A stretch of 64,000 nt of DNA from Forficula auricularia (GCA_024734495.1 JALMQS010000102.1:8832101-8896100); one strand, 5' to 3'. Positions 44,137-56,375 are shown, counted from the stretch's first letter. Numbers and translations: made by a program. Notes: a model not told the origin generated them from the letters alone.

Positions 44137-44305
44137 CATGCATTTTTCCTGCTTCGTCCTGCATTAGTTGATTGTCAAATAAAATCTACATCTACACGCA
44201 GTTCTGTTATCTCTAATCTAGGTCAAATTTGCCATTTTAGTGATTCTACTTTATTACGTTAAAATATAATTATTTTCTCATTTTGACATTTAGTATATTT
44301 CAAAA

Positions 44306-47300
44306 ATGTCTCGTGAAGGAAAAAAAAACAAGTTATCAAAATCTATTTTAGAAATGAAGGTATCTATAAAATACATTATTAATATTATTAGTTGTTCAAT
44401 TTAATGTGTTATTTGATTCGGTTCCGTTAGATCCACTTCTCTCGCTTCTTCGTTTAGAATATCTCCAGTATGGGCGAACCTCATCGATCGAAAATCGGTA
44501 CGAACTAGGCATAAACTAACCGAAGAACCGTGCCGAACTGTACTTAACCAAACCGAGCCGATGGTATTTGTCTTAAACCAATTTTTAGGGTTCCGCTCAA
44601 AAAGTAAAACGGGATCCTATTAGTCTCTCTATTTAAGATACAAACTTGACTATGTAATCGTATGTTTCCTATATTTGATTCAATCTCGAATCGAATGCAG
44701 GTGATTTTTGTCAAATATTAAGTGAAAATAATATCTGAACTTATATATTTCTAACTTCAAATAATGAAGTTAAATAAATTTATAATTTTCTCATTAATAT
44801 ATTAAAGAATAATTAATATATTAACGAGAATTGTTTGATCGCGCCTTTTAAACAAGATGTATATCGCGAGACTACTGCAGGTTGAGGCTATTGGAGTCTG
44901 CTGAGTCTTAAGTCTATTTATATAACATCTCAGATTTCAAATTCATTTGGTGATCCATCCAAATGTCATGCGGGCTAAACGCAAAATGACGTTGGATTAT
45001 AGCTAAATGGATCATATCTTTTTCATTCTCTCTTGGTCCAGACTTAAGACTCAGCAGACTCCAATAGCTTCAGCCAGCACTAGTCTCGCGATATATATCT
45101 TGTTTGAAGGGCGCGATCAAAAGAATTCTCGTTAATATATTAATGAGAAAATTATAAATTTATTGAAATTATGTATCTATTTTCACCCAACTCAATTATC
45201 AGATAAAAAATGTGTTTTTCATGGTCTGTGAATAGAAAAGAAATTCAAATATACTTAAAAAAATCAATTTTGATCTTTTTTCTGAGGAAGTTATATAGTT
45301 TTGTTGGAATTATCCAAAATTACGTGGTAGTTCGTCTGCTCTGATTATCCAGATGATCCTTTGAATTGTTTGAGAGAGAGGACTCAGCCATGAGAATCAA
45401 ACTCTATTTCTTCGAATTTCAACCTTGAAGTTAAACAATTTAGTTAATCCCTAGTAACATTACTCCCAGGTGAAATAGGGGAAATTAAACAATTGCTTGG
45501 TACGCCCGGCGAGCATTCGATTTTCCCAAAAATTTTAAATTATTTTCTTTTTTTTTTTGCTTTTCCGTGTTTAGAAATGTCTGAAACATGGAGAAAAATT
45601 ATTTTACACTCACTATAACTCATGACTTGAAAGTCATAGAAAGTTTCTACGGGAGGAAAATGTTTTTATTTTCAAAACGAAGAAATGTTTATTCAACTTA
45701 TGAACTTCAGAGAACATCTAAATGAAAAATCAGGAAAAAATCGAATCCTTTTATAAGGATATATTCACTCTTTTTTTCTGCAGCATTTGGAAGGGGTCCA
45801 CTGTCAATTACGAAGTCTAATTCACTCCCAAAGACCGCTGCACACGGGGCTTTTTCCTCTACCTGTTTTTTGGATGGGACCACTGGTTTGCAATTTGGAA
45901 GCCTGTCGGAATCAAAATGACGTCACTGCTGTCTGTCTTTCTGGCTAGCTTGCTTGATTAAAAAGATTGGACATGTTCTATTTTCCGGTTTGGTCCTGGG
46001 ATGCTTTTGAGTGGGAGCAAGTAGACAAAAAATTATTAAAACAAGCCTCGTATGCAGCGGCCTTAAGACTGGTTTGACGCAATCACATGGTTCCGTTTGA
46101 CTCTATTTCATGCCAACTCTTTCACTAAGTCTCACATCCCATATAATTTATTATTTGGGAGAATAAACTAATCTAGGTCTTCCCCTCTTTATTTTTTTCC
46201 CCAACATCCTCTAAAATATCCCTAAGCAATCACTCATTTAGAGGCGTCGATAGAGCAGTGGCTAAGGCGCTTGAATTCGGATCGAGTTTACCCCGGATCG
46301 AATCTTCTTAGTTAGGACAATTTTCATCTTTGTCAAAAATGCAAGGTGTTTCACTAATCCAGGGAAAGGCAACGGGAAACCACCACGGTTAAAAATTTCC
46401 TCAGGAAAATTACAATGGAGAAGATAAATAATCTCCATATTAATCGCCTACGCTCGGAATCGATTATGGCGCTTGAAGAAGAACCACTCATAGGATGATG
46501 GACCACACGTTAAGACTCTTGGAAGTGCTTAGGGATTCGAAACATTTAATAAAATTTTTTAATAATTTCCTAATATCATGGATGTTATACTTAAAAAAAA
46601 CCAACTTGCAAAATAGCAATTTGACTATCAAAACCTCATTAAAAATTTGAATAGATATTTATAATATTATTTTAACAAAAATTTGATTTTAGTTTATGAA
46701 AAAAAGTAAAGAAAAAGCAGAAAAGGAACAAGATGATGAAGAAGCCCATGCAATGTTTGCTGATGTTTTGCCAAAAGAAATATTAGATGCTCAGTAAGCA
46801 TTATTTTTTACTATTTATAATATTTGCTGTTTATTTTTATTAATATGATAATATTTTTATTAATTTACAGAAGCAAATTTATATTAGAATCAAGTTATAT
46901 TCCTTGTGAAGATTTAGTTGAAGGACGATTTTCTTTCCAAGGTAATTTTAAACTACACGCTCTATATATACTGAGTTTTAATAATAAAATGACTGTCTTA
47001 TCTTATTGTATTAAACGAGCAATTCTTGAATATATATATACCAATATATATAGAATCGGTTTCTCGAAAACGGCTCTAACGATTTCGCTAAAAATTGGTG
47101 AACTTATCAAGTCTCATGAGTTATTAGTCATGTATAAATTTTAATCCGATTGAAATAAAGGAAGGGGGTGTAAATTAGTCATGTCGCAAAATAAATATTT
47201 TAATCGTTTATATCTCGTTTTCGGTAAGTCGCAGAGCCTTAAAATTTGAAACTTAAGCTATCTAGAGGTAAAATGTTACCGAGCATCGCTTGGTGCTCCA

Positions 47301-48633
47301 GGCATTTTATAATAAAGAGTTAAATCTTATAGTTATTTCGATTTAATTCACTCGCACCGCGCTAGATAATAGTGAGCATGCGTACTTAAAAAAATTATCA
47401 CTAGAAATGTCAACTGCGCAGTATACCCCAGTGCTGTGCGAGTGCATTAAGTCGAATTTATATTCACTATTAGTTAAGTCAAGCCTTAAAGGAGTCTCGA
47501 AGGTTATAGAATAGGATAAAAAGGGAATTCCTTAATGATTTAAGAGGGATTATTGATTTTATTTTATTAGAACATTTGCTATGGTAGTATCTGTAAAAGC
47601 AAAAAAATGCAAGCTAATTTGACCCAAAAGGATTTCTCTTTGATTATTTCGCATAAATGAAGCTTTAGTAGTTATTATTATTTGGATACTATTACTAAGT
47701 TATATATACAAAGTCTTGACAAAGATTTGTGGAAAAAATATCAAGAGATGAATCTTTTTATTGTTTGATTGGAAGCAAATTATTTAAAATATTATTAATA
47801 TATTTTATTTCAAATAATGAATGAAAAGATTAAAGCATTTTTTTGAGTTTCTTTTTTTGAAAAATGATGAAAATTTTTTCTAAAATCAACCCAGACTATA
47901 CTATTAATAAATGAATTTACTTAAGGACCAATCATAGATTTTAGAGAAAATATTTTTACATTGCATATCAGAGATATTCGTCCCCTTAGGAATCGAACTC
48001 AAGCGCTAACTAGCCCGCCGGACCTTAAAGGTTTGACTGCCCGGTGGGCTAGTTAGCGCTTGGAATTCGATTCCTAAGGGGACGAATATCTCTGATATGC
48101 AATGTAAAAATATTTTCTCTAAAATCTACCAGGCAGTCAAACCTTTAAGGTCCGACGGGCTAGTTAGCGCTTGGGTTCGATTCCTAAGGGGACGAATATC
48201 TCTGATATGCAATGTAAAAATATTTTCTCTAAAATCTATGATTGGTCCTTAAGTAAATTCATTTATTAATATTTTATTTCATTTGAATCACTAATTTTAT
48301 TCCATATTTTCTTTCCAAGGCATGAATCCTGAAATTGAGAGATTAATGGAACCTATTCAAGATTTAAATTTAGATAATTCTAAAAATGAAAAAGACGTAT
48401 GTATTTTATCAAATATATATTTTATAGATTATATATAAAAAATACCTTTATAAAAACTTAAATTAATTTTATAAATATTTTAGGTATCTGATACCGAAAT
48501 GGCAGATAGATACGATAGTCTTGTTGGCACAATAGCTCAAAAATTTAAACCAAAACGGATAAAAGAAAAAGTTAAAAATGGTAGAATATTCAGAGACAAT
48601 ATGACCAAAAAATTTATTAAACCCCCATATTAA
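44306..48633 (+). CDS. MPHOSPH6: M-phase phosphoprotein 6, nuclear exosome cofactor
   Basis: Small basic nucleolar protein that in animals helps link the exosome to the MTR4 helicase for 5.8S rRNA 3' processing. Exons: 44306-44359, 46693-46793, 46871-46941, 48320-48396, 48484-48633; total 453 nt, 150 aa, all borders GT/AG and in phase. Family features are the N-terminal KNKLSKSILEMKFM, a central CEDLVEGRFSFQGMNPEIE (the best conserved segment), and VSDTEMADRYDSLVGTIAQK before a basic tail ending MTKKFIKPPY. Human MPHOSPH6 is 160 aa, so the length agrees. The ATG is the only one before the conserved N-terminus. Intron 1 holds a SINE and a palindrome, intron 3 an SINE-derived inverted repeat. 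The gene is convergent with the 48978-54673 gene, 345 bp apart. Confidence 0.93.
44772..45165. mobile_element. Palindromic element in MPHOSPH6 intron 1
   Basis: Arms 44772-44915 and 45041-45165 are inverse copies (ATTAATATATTAACGAGAATT, TGATCGCGCC, ATATCGCGAGACTA, TTGGAGTCTGCTGAGTCTTA). No coding sequence. Confidence 0.75.
45833..46062. mobile_element. MITE-like element in MPHOSPH6 intron 1
   Basis: Left end GACCGCTGCACACGGGGC and right end GCCTCGTATGCAGCGGCC are inverse with a few mismatches, ~230 bp apart. Confidence 0.5.
46239..46500 (+). mobile_element. tRNA-derived SINE in MPHOSPH6 intron 1
   Basis: A-box-like TAGAGCAGTGG at 46251-46261 and B-box-like GGATCGAATCTTC near 46294 mark a tRNA-related head. 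The body has GGGAAAGGCAACGGGAAACC and CACGGTTAAAAATTTCC, a motif shared by several arthropod SINEs. No clear tail or target duplication. Confidence 0.7.
47935..48265. repeat. Three SINE-like units, inverted plus direct, in MPHOSPH6 intron 3
   Basis: The first unit is inverted relative to the next two. Each direct unit has GGGCTAGTTAGCGCTTGG, a B-box-like GGTTCGATTCCT, GGGGACGAATATCTCTG and ATGCAATGTAAAAATATTTT. The outer units pair over ~125 bp, from CTTAAGGACCAATCATAG to its inverse. Confidence 0.75.
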
Positions 48634-48672
48634 TAGATTATTAATATATATTATTTAAATTAAAAAAATCTT

Positions 48673-48678
48673 AATAAA
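48673..48678 (+). terminator. Likely poly(A) signal of MPHOSPH6
   Basis: AATAAA 40 bases after the stop codon at 48633, in a sensible position for 3' end formation. Confidence 0.5.
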
Positions 48679-48977
48679 TAACTTTTAAAACTATATAAAA
48701 GTAAAACTAACATTTGAAATATATTCAAATTTATAACACATTTTTTTGTAATCTTTGTACATTTCAACTTTTTTAATTTTTAACTGATAATCAGATAATC
48801 TTATTGAATAAGGAGTATATTAAAGATATGAGTTTATTTTAAACTACCAATAAATTAAAATAGGAACTCATTCGTTATTTCTGAATACATACAAATATAT
48901 AAAAAATAATAAATTTAGAAAACTTCATCTTTTATAAAATGTTTGCTTTGACTAGAAAAATTAGAATTACAATAGAT

Positions 48978-51900
48978 TTAAGAAGACATTAGAACATGGC
49001 ATTGACCTAATGTTAAAAGAATTATTGTAAACATTGTGATAGTAAAACATAAATAACGACCCGTTATTGGAACTCTAAAAATTTTAGCTTTCAGTCTTAA
49101 GCTTGAAGTGTAAAGTAAAATAGTATCAAGATCTTCTCCAGGAGTATCCTGATATGTGAATGGGCGAGCACGAACCTCGTGTCCTAAACACTGTATGTGA
49201 GAACATTCATTTGACAGTCGAGCAGCCTAAAAATAAATATATTATTGGAAATTAGGAAGTTAAAATGAGTATCTAATAGCTTATTCGACTTGACGCATTC
49301 GTTCTTCAATTTCAAGTGCGCATGCTCGAGGTGAGAGCGCATCAAGTTGAATACCTTATAAGATTTTATTACCTGGACGAAAGGTGCTGCTGCTATAAAA
49401 GCCCAAAGTATTACATTAACAACACTAATTCCCCAAACTGGAATTGTATCATGATCAATTTTGTCATATTGAAATAACCATGTAATGCCTGAAGCCGCCC
49501 AAGAAATATTAACAATAGTAAATATTTCAATGGATGGCGCGAGTTGGTCATTGAGAAAACGCAACAGTCGGCGAAATTCAGAAATTTCCTTTGGATAAAA
49601 TATTCAATAATTAGTTTTATAAACGCCCACATTTCTAATATAATAGGTAGAATTCAAATAAAATACCATCAGTAAATAAGAAATAATTCTTTTATTTTTC
49701 AATAACTTACCCTAATCCATTCTAAAGGAGGCATTGAGTGGTAAAGAAGTTTAGAACGCATAAATTTAAGATAGGAAATAAGTAATTGGCTTTGTATACA
49801 ATAAGTGGTAATGATAGTTGCTTGAATCAGATCTTGTACTAAAGTTGATATAACTAAACATATTTTAAGAACAATATTTATAGATTTCGTCCTGAAAATG
49901 TAAAAATACAATAATTATAACCAGAAACATCACTCTCTTAATCTATATTTTTTTTATACCTATTCCCTACAAATTTAAAAATAATTTCTCCTTGAGCCAT
50001 GAGAATATTAACAGTAATCATAGAAAAGAATACCCAAATAATTCCAACAGCTATAACAAACCAGAGACAACGAACTAGTCGACGTTGAGTTACGCTTGCA
50101 TCAGCTAGAAAAAAAAAATTGAGAAGAAATTGAAATAAAATTTTTAAGAAAAATTATTCCTACCATCTCTCCCTGAGGTAAGTAAAAATACTCTTTCTAC
50201 CAAAAGAGGTAGTTGCTCATTATCTCGTGATCGTAAAAGTCTTAAAGCGTATATAAATGCTAAAAAGTGCAATGCAGAAGGAAAGAAGTAACTTAGTGTT
50301 ATACTCCCATAACATATTCGTTGATGGTCTGGAGTCATTCCGTAAACAAATCCTCGATCACGTCGAAAACATGACAGACTTTGTAAGATGTATCTGTAAA
50401 ATTTAATTTTTTTTTTAGAATAAATTTAATATAGTTTTAAGCATACAAATCTATAAAAATGTTTATCTATAAAGTAATACAACAAAATCTTCAGTGAATT
50501 AAAAGCATCATAACCCCTGTCTCTTGTATATTTATTTCATCCAAAATACTCTGTGAATAAAGGCCAAGTTAAAAAAGTAGGGAAATCTAGGGCGCAGCCA
50601 AGTTAAATTTACCAAGAATAATTGAATCGAGAAAACGGCACTTTCAATTAAAACGCATTCTTATCATTTTAAATGATGAACTAGATTTATGGATTCTATA
50701 TTTTTAATTTAAATTATTTTTCTGAAACTTGGGTGGTCACGAATTTAATTATAATATTTCAACCTAATGGCATAATCTGTAACAGCCAAGTTTGAGGAAA
50801 ATAATTTAAATTAAAAATATAGAATCCATAAATCTAGTTCATCATTTAAAATGGAAAGAATGTGTTTTTAAATGAAAGTACCGTTTTCTTGACGATTTAA
50901 ACTTGGCTCCGCCCCAGATTTCACTACTTTTTAGAATTTGGGATTTTTTCACAGAAGTGTTTTGAATGGGATTTCTCTTCTTTTTGTAAGCTACTATTTG
51001 ATTTTTTTGTGGGGGTTTAATTTACCCTACAAATTTCACGTCTTCATTTTAGAGGTTAAGGATAGTAAAGTTTTTGTGATCTATTTTCACCTTTTTAAAA
51101 CACAAACTCTACTAACATGGCACATTTTAGCTTCCTAGGGTCATTACATATTATTTAAGAAATGAAAATGTACCCTACAATCTTCAACTCTTCATTTTAA
51201 GAATTGAAAGAGGGATAATCTGGAATTTTTCCTTTAATTATGTTCCAAACTAGCATGTCAAATTTCACGGTGCTAGATTAATTATAAGTAACCGAAAGGT
51301 TTTGAAGACCTGTCAGGGAGTGTGTCAGTGTGTCAGCCAGTGGCAAAATTAGCTATTTTCTCAGGTCTATATTTCAGAATCTATTTACGCTATATTATTG
51401 AAATTTATAAGTGTCCACCAAAGTCGATAAGTAATTACATATGTATAATTTCATCTCTTTAATAAGTAATAATGTAAATAAGTTTTGAGCTGCCCCGTGG
51501 TCAAAAGTGGCTCGAAACTGTTCCTGTAAATTTCGTAGAGCGTAGGTGCGACCAATGCTCGAACTTAGTCTGTCCACTCTGTGTCTTTGATATATTTTAA
51601 TTTCTATTACATAAATAGATTTATTTAATTGTAATCGTATAGAAAAAATTGTGGTTTTGCTTAGTTTTTTCGAAATATCACAAAAACAGTTAAGACTGGT
51701 TTTATTAAAAAAAAGTGAAATTATTGCGATAAGGCCTACTTTTTTACCCTGGATACAGTGATATAATCGCAAATTTTTAGTACTGTTGGAAAGCTGAGCC
51801 TGGAGTCTTCCCCGGAAAATTTTGGAAATATATGTATCCAAAACCAATGCCGGAACGGCGTTTCCGCACCATGACACCACACTGCTTGTATAGTAAACAT

Positions 51901-54673
51901 TGTAGAAATGATATTTTACTAAAAATAATTTGAAGTATTCGTGTTCCGATTTCAACCAAAATTTATTCAGCTCTCAATCTCAAAATATCAAAATAAAATA
52001 TGAAATTTTGTTTTAATATTCTTATTGGTTTTTGAGGTGGAAAACTCACAAAATTAAAGCACTCGGCAACCTACAAACGAATACACAGATATTTTGAAAA
52101 AGATAATTGTCTCTTAAAATAACATTTTTTCGATGTATGCCTTTTTTCTTACTCTTAACTGCGTGAAATTGCTTAATATCCTATACTATGTATAGTTGTA
52201 TAGTAAAGTAAGAATCAAAATTACCCTAGTATTGTTAATCCAAGAATGAAAAAAAGATGAAGATATCCCAAGAAAGCAAGTAGAGAACACCTCTGACTCG
52301 AATCGATTTCATAAGATCGCAATCCTATCACAGCAAGAAGTCGAAGATAAGGGCGAATCATTAGCGTTTTACACATGCTCAGTACGGCTGAAGTGCTTCG
52401 ACAACCTCCATCTGGTTCCGATGTTTCATCTAACTCTCGTATCTAATGAAATAATCATAATATGAATATATATACTATATAGGCCTACCAAAGAGTCTGA
52501 GGCTAACATTATGCAAACAAAATTAATAAAAATTTAGAAAATTCAACTCATATTTTGAGAAATAATTGCTCCTTTTTGAGGTGTCCTGAGTCAGTATTCA
52601 TTTTTACTTTGGATAATAAAGGTATAATTATCAAAAATAGATTCAAATTAATTCACTATTTGTGTGGTGTAAGGATTTGTATAAGTTAGGTTTCGTGGAT
52701 GGGCCGCGATTTCTGACGGCCAAAGCGAGGCCTACTTGATGTGGGTTGTTGGTGTTGGGGCTCTAAAGAGGGTTTGGATGAAGGTAAATGAGATGAGGGG
52801 AGGTGTAAGAAAGGAATATAATAATAAAACTTGATCAAGATGCGAGGCAGGTTTCACAAAAAATAAATAAAACAAAATTTGAGTTTTGAATTCGATATAT
52901 TTCGGGGGTGAGCCATTAGCTTATACTCTTAGATCATATGGAATCACTCCTGCTTTATACAACAACAACAATATAGGCTCCCAATTAATTAACAATAAAA
53001 TAGACAAAATTGATAAATTAGACAAATCACGAGTGTATAAATTAATATGTCACGATTGTGATGCTTTTTATATAGGTCAGACAGGACGCTCATTCAAAAT
53101 ACGTTACTCTGAGCATGTAAGAGCTCTTAATCGTCTCAATAGATCCGTTAACATTAATTTAGATTCTACCTCACTTACATGAATCCAATCATTCAACCTC
53201 TAATAATAAACCTATCCCCATTCATTTCGAAAGAAAAGGCCTTAAATTGAATCTCTTAGAATCTACCGAAATTAAAATAGCCCTCACATATAATTCAAAT
53301 ATTTTAAATAACCAATTAGAAGTGTTAAAAAATGCAATTATTGATTATATATTATAATAAACTAACTAAACATTCCTTCTATTGTTCGCACATTGAATAT
53401 TAATATTAAGGTAATTGTACCCTTTCAGGTACTTTTCCATTCTTTCTTATTATAGCAGGTATAGTTTCCCATCCGCTGGTTTAAAAACTCAATTTTTCCA
53501 TTTGTTGAAAATATTAATTCTTGGAACACTTTCTCCTCTTTCTATTTTTCGAGGGAAATAATAAAAAACTCCAGTATTTTTTACAAATTAATTAAAAATA
53601 TTTTTTTAGAATTCCCCGGGAAAATAGTAGTGGGAGGGGAGAAAAATACTTTTGTTGCACAGGAGTTTTTAAAGGGTTGTAGTGGTGTTTCACAAATAAA
53701 TTTATTTAATATTATATGTTAATAATATTTAATTTAATATGTTTCACTATAAACCAACACCGATTTCCCTAAATGTTATTAATATGAGTTGAATGGTTTT
53801 GAAAATATTAAATAAGCTTCTGTACCTTCCTAAAACGGTTCCTAGCTACCACTACCAATAGATTAATTCTTCTAAAGAAATCGTATATATAAGTTTATAT
53901 AATATTAAATTGTTATAAAGAATTTTTCCCGGATTCCCTTGAAAAAATGATGTTGGGGGAGTAGTGAATTGTCTCCCGTTAAAAGGTTTAAAAATTAAAT
54001 TAAAATTAAACAATTAAATATTCCAGCGCCTCCGTTTAATTAATGAATCAAGGCTTAGGCTGCGAAAAATGAACGAGGAGAGGATTAAAAAAAGAATTCA
54101 TAGTTCATATAGACAAAAGGTATTAGTTTGGGTTCAGGGATCAGTAGCTTAGTGGATATAGGAGTTAAAACTCTTATGACAAAGCATTGCAGTACACATG
54201 CAAAGATCCGGGTTCGAGCCCCGGCTGATCCTTTTGTCTGCAATAAAAATAAACTTTTCTTCGTTCCCTAAATTTAAGTTTACGATTAAATGTTTCTTAA
54301 TAATAGTTACATTTTATAATACTCTGAAATAGTTTAGAAATATTGTTTGTTATTTCAATTTTTTTCTCAAATTAAAGAAAAAATCTACCTCACCTTATAT
54401 TATAGCGAAGAGGATATGAAAATATTAATTGCGAACTTAAAATTTCTAAATGTTCTATTAATGTCATATATATTTAATATAGATTGTTATATATTATTAA
54501 CAAATAAATAAATTCATTAAAAAAATACAAACATCAATTTGGCTAATTTGACTCGATGTATCAATGGAACTTTCGGGGCTGCTTGGTTTCAAAAAACGGT
54601 TCGATGAATATGAAGGTACATTTCGAATGTGCAAAGACGAATTTGTACCCAAAAGTGCTTGTCTATCTTCCAT
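48978..54673 (-). CDS. Seven-transmembrane-type protein resembling gustatory receptors, function unknown
   Basis: Spliced minus-strand exons: 54673-54533, 52442-52225, 50393-50164, 50104-49960, 49891-49711, 49588-49373, 49226-48978; total 1380 nt, 459 aa, all phases agree. The first donor is GTTTGT; the rest are ordinary. It begins MEDRQALLGTNSSLHIRN, with a polar ~75-residue N-terminus, then about seven hydrophobic segments including LLAFLGYLHLFFILGLTIL, ITLSYFFPSALHFLAFIYAL, CLWFVIAVGIIWVFFSMI, VVNVILWAFIAAAPFV and a last one near FTITMFTIILLTLGQ. The long loop before the last two segments and the size recall the insect gustatory-receptor fold, but the TYhhhhhQF motif of true gustatory receptors is absent at the end. 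It could be a gustatory-receptor-like protein or another multipass family. I do not recognise the orthologue. Confidence 0.75.
50573..50937. mobile_element. Palindromic MITE in intron 2 of the membrane-protein gene
   Basis: Arms 50573-50737 and 50793-50937 are inverse copies. Ends AAAAAGTAGGGAAATCTAGG and CAGATTTCACTACTTTTTAG, and the inner TAAATCTAGTTCATCATTTA section, match. No coding sequence. Confidence 0.72.
50940..52224. other. Rest of intron 2 of the membrane-protein gene
   Basis: Dispersed repeat 51945-52200 (TTCCGATTTCAACCAAAAT, TTTTTGAGGTGG, TTTTTTCGATGTATGCC) is related to 35270-35630. The 186-codon minus frame 51955-51395 shows no domain and is an intronic chance frame. Confidence 0.5.
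52886..53357 (+). pseudogene. PLE GIY-YIG endonuclease fragment 1 (frameshifted)
   Basis: Lies in intron 1 of the membrane-protein gene. Reads GITPALYNNNN, SQLINNKIDKIDKLDKSRVY, CHDCDAFYIGQTGRSFKIRY and SEHVRAL, the GIY-YIG nuclease that sits C-terminal to the reverse transcriptase in Penelope-like elements. A CxxC pair and the catalytic Arg (GRSFKIRY) are visible. A stop at 53182 follows a small deletion, after which another frame continues HFERKGLKLNLLESTEIKIA to NAIIDYIL and a stop at 53357. The reverse transcriptase is missing. A relative is at 58952-59398 on the minus strand. Confidence 0.85.
53640..53780. repeat. Element F remnant with hairpin H arm
   Basis: AGGAGTTTTTAAAGGGTTGTAGTGG and TGTTTCACAAA are followed after ~45 bases by TGTTTCACTATAAACCAACA and CCGATTTCCCTAAATGTT, a shortened copy of the 7014-7433 element. 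Confidence 0.7.
54138..54231 (+). tRNA. tRNA-like gene or SINE head, anticodon not assignable
   Basis: Acceptor arms GGATCAG (54138-54144) and CTGATCC (54225-54231) pair perfectly. A-box TAGCTTAGTGG (54145-54155) and B-box GGTTCGAGCCC (54211-54221) are intact. The T arm CCGGG/CCCGG is perfect, and TTTT follows. The 94-nt length and the segment between D and T arms do not give a clear anticodon stem: either an intron, a long variable arm (GCAT...ATGC pairs at 54184-54201) or a tRNA-derived repeat. AGACAAAAGG at 54111 and CCTTTTGTCT at 54230 extend the pairing. It lies in intron 1 of the membrane-protein gene. Confidence 0.5.
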
Positions 54674-54699
54674 TTAGCCTTAAATAAATAATAAAAAAA

Positions 54700-56030
54700 A
54701 ATTAATTAAATGTTCATTTATTACATGTCTATGTCTATAAAATAAAAATTAAATAGAAAATTTCAATTAATAAAATTATAAGATAAAAATAATTTTAATT
54801 TTTAACTTTATTAAATTTGCTTCATCTCGAATCCCATTCTTCCTGAACAAAATTATAATATTATTAAGATCGGTTTTCTTTTGCAATATCTGTAATTTTA
54901 TAAATAGTATATATTTGAAACAATTTTCTCTACGTTTCAGACATTTCTAAAGACAAACAAGCAGAAACAAATAATAATTTTTGTGACAAATCATTAACTT
55001 ACGCCCACCAGACAGGCTTCGCCTACCTATAGCAGATAAAAAAAATTCAATGGAAGAAATAGGAAAAATAATTTGGGTCATTTACATAAATGCAAAGATT
55101 AAAATTAAATTTTTATAAGAATCACTTTACTAGAATGGGGGGGGGGGGAACATTTTGGGGATTTTGGGATGGAGTCCACCAGTATATATTAAATTATATA
55201 TTTAAATGGTTTATTAATTTCAGATTATAGTTTCGAAAGCTTTGACCTAGCTTCAGATCACAGATAAACTAAACTTCCACTAGGTCATGAGACCAATTTA
55301 ATTGAAAATAAAAAAAAACATGCTAGTGAATATTCGTGAAAAATTAAATATTTATTACCCAGGAGATAAAGACAGATCCTTCGAAACTAGTTACAAATAA
55401 ATAGAATATTTTCATATATATTATTATATAGGTACTTTATATCAAGCAGAAGACGCACTCAAATTTATTTTATATAAATAAATTTAATGAATCGCATTTA
55501 TTCTTTAGTGTTAATAATTTAAGTGACTTATAATTATTTATTTTTATTAAAATCCTCCCTTCCCTAGGTGCTAATTTTATTATAATTCGCACTACTTAAC
55601 TATTGATAAAAATATAGACGAACGTGGAACGTAGATGTTGTTTTGGAAAACTACTTGTATGAATATTATTAATTTTATCTACTAAGGAATTTTGACAGCA
55701 AAATATTTATTTTGAAAATTATCAAATATAGATATAAGATATAAACTTACTCTGATCGGTCTTATATTCTAGTCCGTATTAAAAGAACAATAAAATATTT
55801 GCGCATAATAGGTAGGTCGTAATGTTGGAATTAAATATAAATTATCTAAGTAACCGAATGAATTTCAATTAATAAACGTAAATTTTTAGAGACTGCTCTC
55901 TTGGCTGAGGTCCAAGGTTAGAGATAGAAAGAGCCAAGGCTGATTAGGATGTGTTTTAAATAAGTAGATACCGGTTTAGCTCTTTACGAAAGTTCATTAA
56001 ATAAACTTTCTCCCTAGAAATATTAAATAT
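54700..56030. other. Intergenic upstream of the membrane-protein gene
   Basis: 55200-55460 is a decayed PLE-type repeat (ATTATAGTTTCGAAAGC, CTAGCTTCAGATCAC, GCAGAAGACGCACTC). A ~12-base G run is at 55138. No gene. Confidence 0.5.
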
Positions 56031-56375
56031 CGTCGCCTTAGAGAGTAAACCTGCTAACTCACAATAAGGGCAGAGAAAAAAACAAAGAAAATTTAATATT
56101 GTTGTTATGGAAAAAACTATTTTTCACATTTTTTCTACAAATTACGATCGTAATTTTAATTATCAGTTTTACTTGGACGATGCTTCATCTCTTTTTCTTT
56201 CGAACGGTATTAATATGTCATATAAGATAAAAAATGGAGTTAGCGGGTTTACACTTCTAAGCCAGGGGTCGCCAAACTTTTTGATCATCGACCCCTATAT
56301 AATTTTTTCGAAATTCCCATCGACCCCCATAAAAGTAATCTTCTGTTAATTAAAATAAAACTCTATTATGTACTG

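Noticed and set aside
46824..47144. 106-codon plus-strand frame
   Set aside because: It contains MPHOSPH6 exon 3 (46871-46941) but otherwise runs through intron sequence. The spliced model fits the family.
51395..51955. Minus-strand frame of 186 codons
   Set aside because: It lies in an intron of the membrane-protein gene, shows no domain and overlaps a dispersed repeat.
49184..54673. Naming the membrane protein as a true gustatory receptor
   Set aside because: The C-terminal TYhhhhhQF signature is missing and I cannot match it to a specific receptor, so only a resemblance is claimed.
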